Source: Boesenbergia rotunda
Lineage: Eukaryota > Streptophyta > Magnoliopsida > Zingiberales > Zingiberaceae
Assembly: GCA_024364735.1 (NCBI GenBank)
Contig: JAGFNQ010009450.1
Location: forward strand, 47,939 to 111,938
Length of the DNA stretch: 64,000 nt
Direction: 5' to 3'
Part shown: positions 61,844-64,000 of the stretch, piece by piece
How the letters are laid out: each line of letters begins with the position of its first letter
How positions within the stretch are numbered: the first letter of the stretch is position 1
Translations under genes and position numbers: made by a program
The notes under the pieces: model-generated
The model's database searches: none
What the model was told of the DNA's origin: nothing
Seen by the model: the letters and a program-made list of their open reading frames with translations, nothing else

Positions 61844-64000
61844 TGTTAGTGACATGAGAGAAGTGTCCTAAGGCAATCGCCTTATGATTGTAATCATTTA
61901 TTTTTTAATAAATGAATATTCACTATTTGAGTATACATGATTATTTGTTTAAGATCTTAAGCCCATTTACTGAATGTCCGCAATACAATTCACAACATGA
62001 GAGAATTTATGATGAATTCACAACTAGTGATTATCTCCACATGTGCAATTGTGAAGTATTGAAATTGTCCCTAGCCGATGAATTGATAAATACGGACACT
62101 ATCAATTCTGTTGAGACTAGCATGAGTTATTCTCTAATCAGCTGATTCTCACTGGCTGGTGACATGGAGATGTCCGGAGATAAACATGAATGCTAGTTAA
62201 GAGAACTAGTTCATTGGAGTGACTGGCTGTAAAACTTCATATGGTGATCTACATGTAGATATGTCAGTGAAGTTCTTACTGCAGCTTAATTGCGATGTTC
62301 CTTTGACTTGCGGTGTTCAAGTCATCTTGGTCATGGAGACTTATACTTTGACATCTTAAGCAAGCATCTCCAAGGAGGTGTGACCCAGGATGATTGGGTA
62401 TAAGCCGAAGTGCCCGAAGATGTTTGAACAGCCTACAAAGGATTCACCACTCCTTGCGAGGAGATGTATACCCGAGGCCTATCGTCGGATTGTTACTCGA
62501 AGCCTCTGGCCAGAGCATGACATGTTCAGAGTATGAATCTCTTAAATACATGAGAGTAATTAGAATCCATAGGACGAGGAAACGTTACTTGGGCTAGGTG
62601 TGACGTAGTCAGCCTAGTGAGGACTGACACACATAGACCATGTCCTGAATCAAGAGCGTATAAGATGGTGAAGGGAATGGGGCACGATTCATTATAGCCG
62701 CTGAAGGGTTTCAGAATCATTTTTGAGGTCAACCGTTGATCTTTCAATTAATTGGGGATCATGATGTACTACTAGGTGCCACTCATGATCGTTCTATAAT
62801 TAATTAGTTAATTATGGACGACCAACATAAATTGGAAGCCTATTTGGTCACACGCATAACGAATAATTCGAAGGATTTAAAACGAGTTGAGAATTGGATT
62901 CTCCAATCGAGATAGACTAATTTTGGTATGTCCAAACAATAGTCAAAATTGAATTTATTTCAGACGCATCGAAAGCATAGAATGGCTAAGTCTTTTAAAG
63001 ACTTAATGGGTGAATTAAATAAGTTTAATTCATTAAGGGATTTGATCCAATTGGGGTTAGATGGGTCGGCCAAGAAGGGGGCCTCCTCTCTTCTTGTCAT
63101 GGCCGGCCACCACCTTAAGAGGATAAGGCTATCTTGGGTTGTTTTATAAAATAGACCAAAGGTTGGTTTATTTTATAAAAGGTTATATAAATTTTATATA
63201 TATAAATTTTTATAATGAACCAATGGTTGGTTTGTTTTATAAATTTTTATATAATAAACCAATGGTTGGTTTGTTTTATAAATTTTATATAATCATGCCA
63301 AAAGAAAGAGAGCCTTGATTATGGACTGATTGAGAAATTATTCCATAATCAAGAAGAAGAAGCTTGATCATGAGAGCCTTGATTATGGATTGATTGAGAA
63401 ATTATTCCATAATCAAGGAGAGGTTTGCTTGGGTATTAAGAAACCTCTCCCTATATAAAGGACCCAAGGGTGCCATGGAAGGGATCCATCCAAGAATTGC
63501 TTGGCTCTCTCCTCTTCTTCTCTCCCTCTCTCTTGGCCGGCCATAGGCCTTCCTTCTTTCTTCTTGCCGTGAGCACAAGGAGAAGCATCAAGGCGACGAA
63601 GTTCTTCCTTGCGACGATCTTCCTCTTCGGCCAACCTTGGTGGTGAGTCTTTCGATTTGATTACTCTCTCGGTTTTCGTCGTGTTCACGGAGAATCTAGT
63701 AGTTCTCGTGAACACGAAACTCGTGGCTTAGCGAAGTCATCCGACGATACTTGGCGTGGATACGAATAGAGGCGGAGCTTTCAAGGACGCTAACGGTTGG
63801 ATCTCGTCCCTTCTTCCAAGTTACGCAAGGTAATTCGTAGAGTAATTTCCTTTTCTGCAAAAATTTTATATTACGATTATGTGAACACATTGCATGCTTA
63901 GGATATGTGTTAGAATAATTTAGGAAATTATTCATGCTTTTGTTTCCGCTGCATGTAATTATGTAACAATTACAATACGTGTCCGCGTCGGCATGCACCC
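61844..64000 (+). mobile_element. 3' LTR of Copia B, last about 10-20 bp outside the window
   Basis: TGTTAGTGACATGAG start. Matches the 5' LTR (51422-53596) throughout, with scattered substitutions and small indels. It ends at GGCATGCACCC, where the 5' LTR has ten more bases (GGTCCCAACA). TATATAAAGG at 63452. Confidence 0.95.
63452..63461 (+). promoter_or_regulatory. TATA box of the Copia B 3' LTR
   Basis: TATATAAAGG, same context as at 53031. Confidence 0.6.

Larger units (their letters stand above)
51422..64000 (+). mobile_element. Copia B, nearly complete, runs past the window end
   Basis: Same family as Copia A. 5' LTR 51422-53596, altered primer site, shortened leader, inserted Gypsy LTR remnant 54390-58025, gag 58026, pol to 61840, 3' LTR from 61844. 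It sits inside the Gypsy host LTR. Its TSD cannot be checked because the right flank is outside the window. Confidence 0.9.

Overview
This window reads as repeat-rich nuclear DNA from a flowering plant with a large genome. It is a stack of LTR retrotransposons, mostly Ty1/Copia with some Ty3/Gypsy, plus one CACTA-type DNA transposon fragment. I found no host gene, tRNA, rRNA or CRISPR array. Every long reading frame that resembles a protein belongs to a mobile element (Gag, protease, integrase, reverse transcriptase, RNase H, chromodomain, or a PF20167-like 'plant transposon protein'), and nearly all are broken. Species cannot be fixed from the sequence. Coordinates of element ends were set by eye from TG...CA ends, polypurine tracts, tRNA-Met-type primer sites (TGGTATCAGAGC) and target-site duplications (TSDs).

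Layout. 1-2297: tail and 3' LTR of Copia E1. 2298-5714: Gag remnant and 3' LTR of E2. 5715-12618: E3, a nearly whole non-autonomous element with a 5'-truncated 5' LTR, primer site, broken gag, a PF20167-like ORF in place of pol, and a 3' LTR. 12619-13289: reverse-strand LTR piece. 13290-17398: E4, a gag-only element split by a solo LTR (13769-14787). 17399-19487: LTR tail, primer site and AT-rich leader of E5. 19488-about 20720: CACTA-like fragment. About 20745-22444: probable reverse-strand LTR with an 86-bp tandem array. 22445-29338: E6, a Copia element with 5' LTR and a full but broken gag-pol, ending at a single N. 29339-31181: two abutting LTR pieces of opposite strand.

31182-64000 is a nest. 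An old chromodomain Gypsy element (pieces at 31182-31387, 35199-35983 and 49011-51421) was hit by a 3.8-kb solo Gypsy LTR (TSD CTCAT), by Copia A (35984-49010, TSD GAAGC) and by Copia B (from 51422 past the window end). Copia A was itself hit by a reverse-strand solo LTR (TSD GTCTC) and by a solo LTR of its own family inside its 3' LTR (TSD GTGAC). Removing the latter leaves both LTRs of Copia A at 2107 bp. Copia B holds a sister copy of the 3.8-kb Gypsy LTR.

The most unusual signal is a 10-bp palindrome, CAGTCGACTG, with about 36 exact copies. They usually come in pairs whose starts lie 18-20 bp apart. They sit just upstream of the TATA-like box in several Copia LTRs, again in the untranslated 3' interior of the gag-only elements, and also in a Gypsy LTR. 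A different LTR group has clusters of GGCGCC at the same promoter-proximal place. The second notable item is E3, which looks like a composite in which a PF20167-like ORF block, with a probable small intron, lies between two versions of the palindrome-bearing 3' module.
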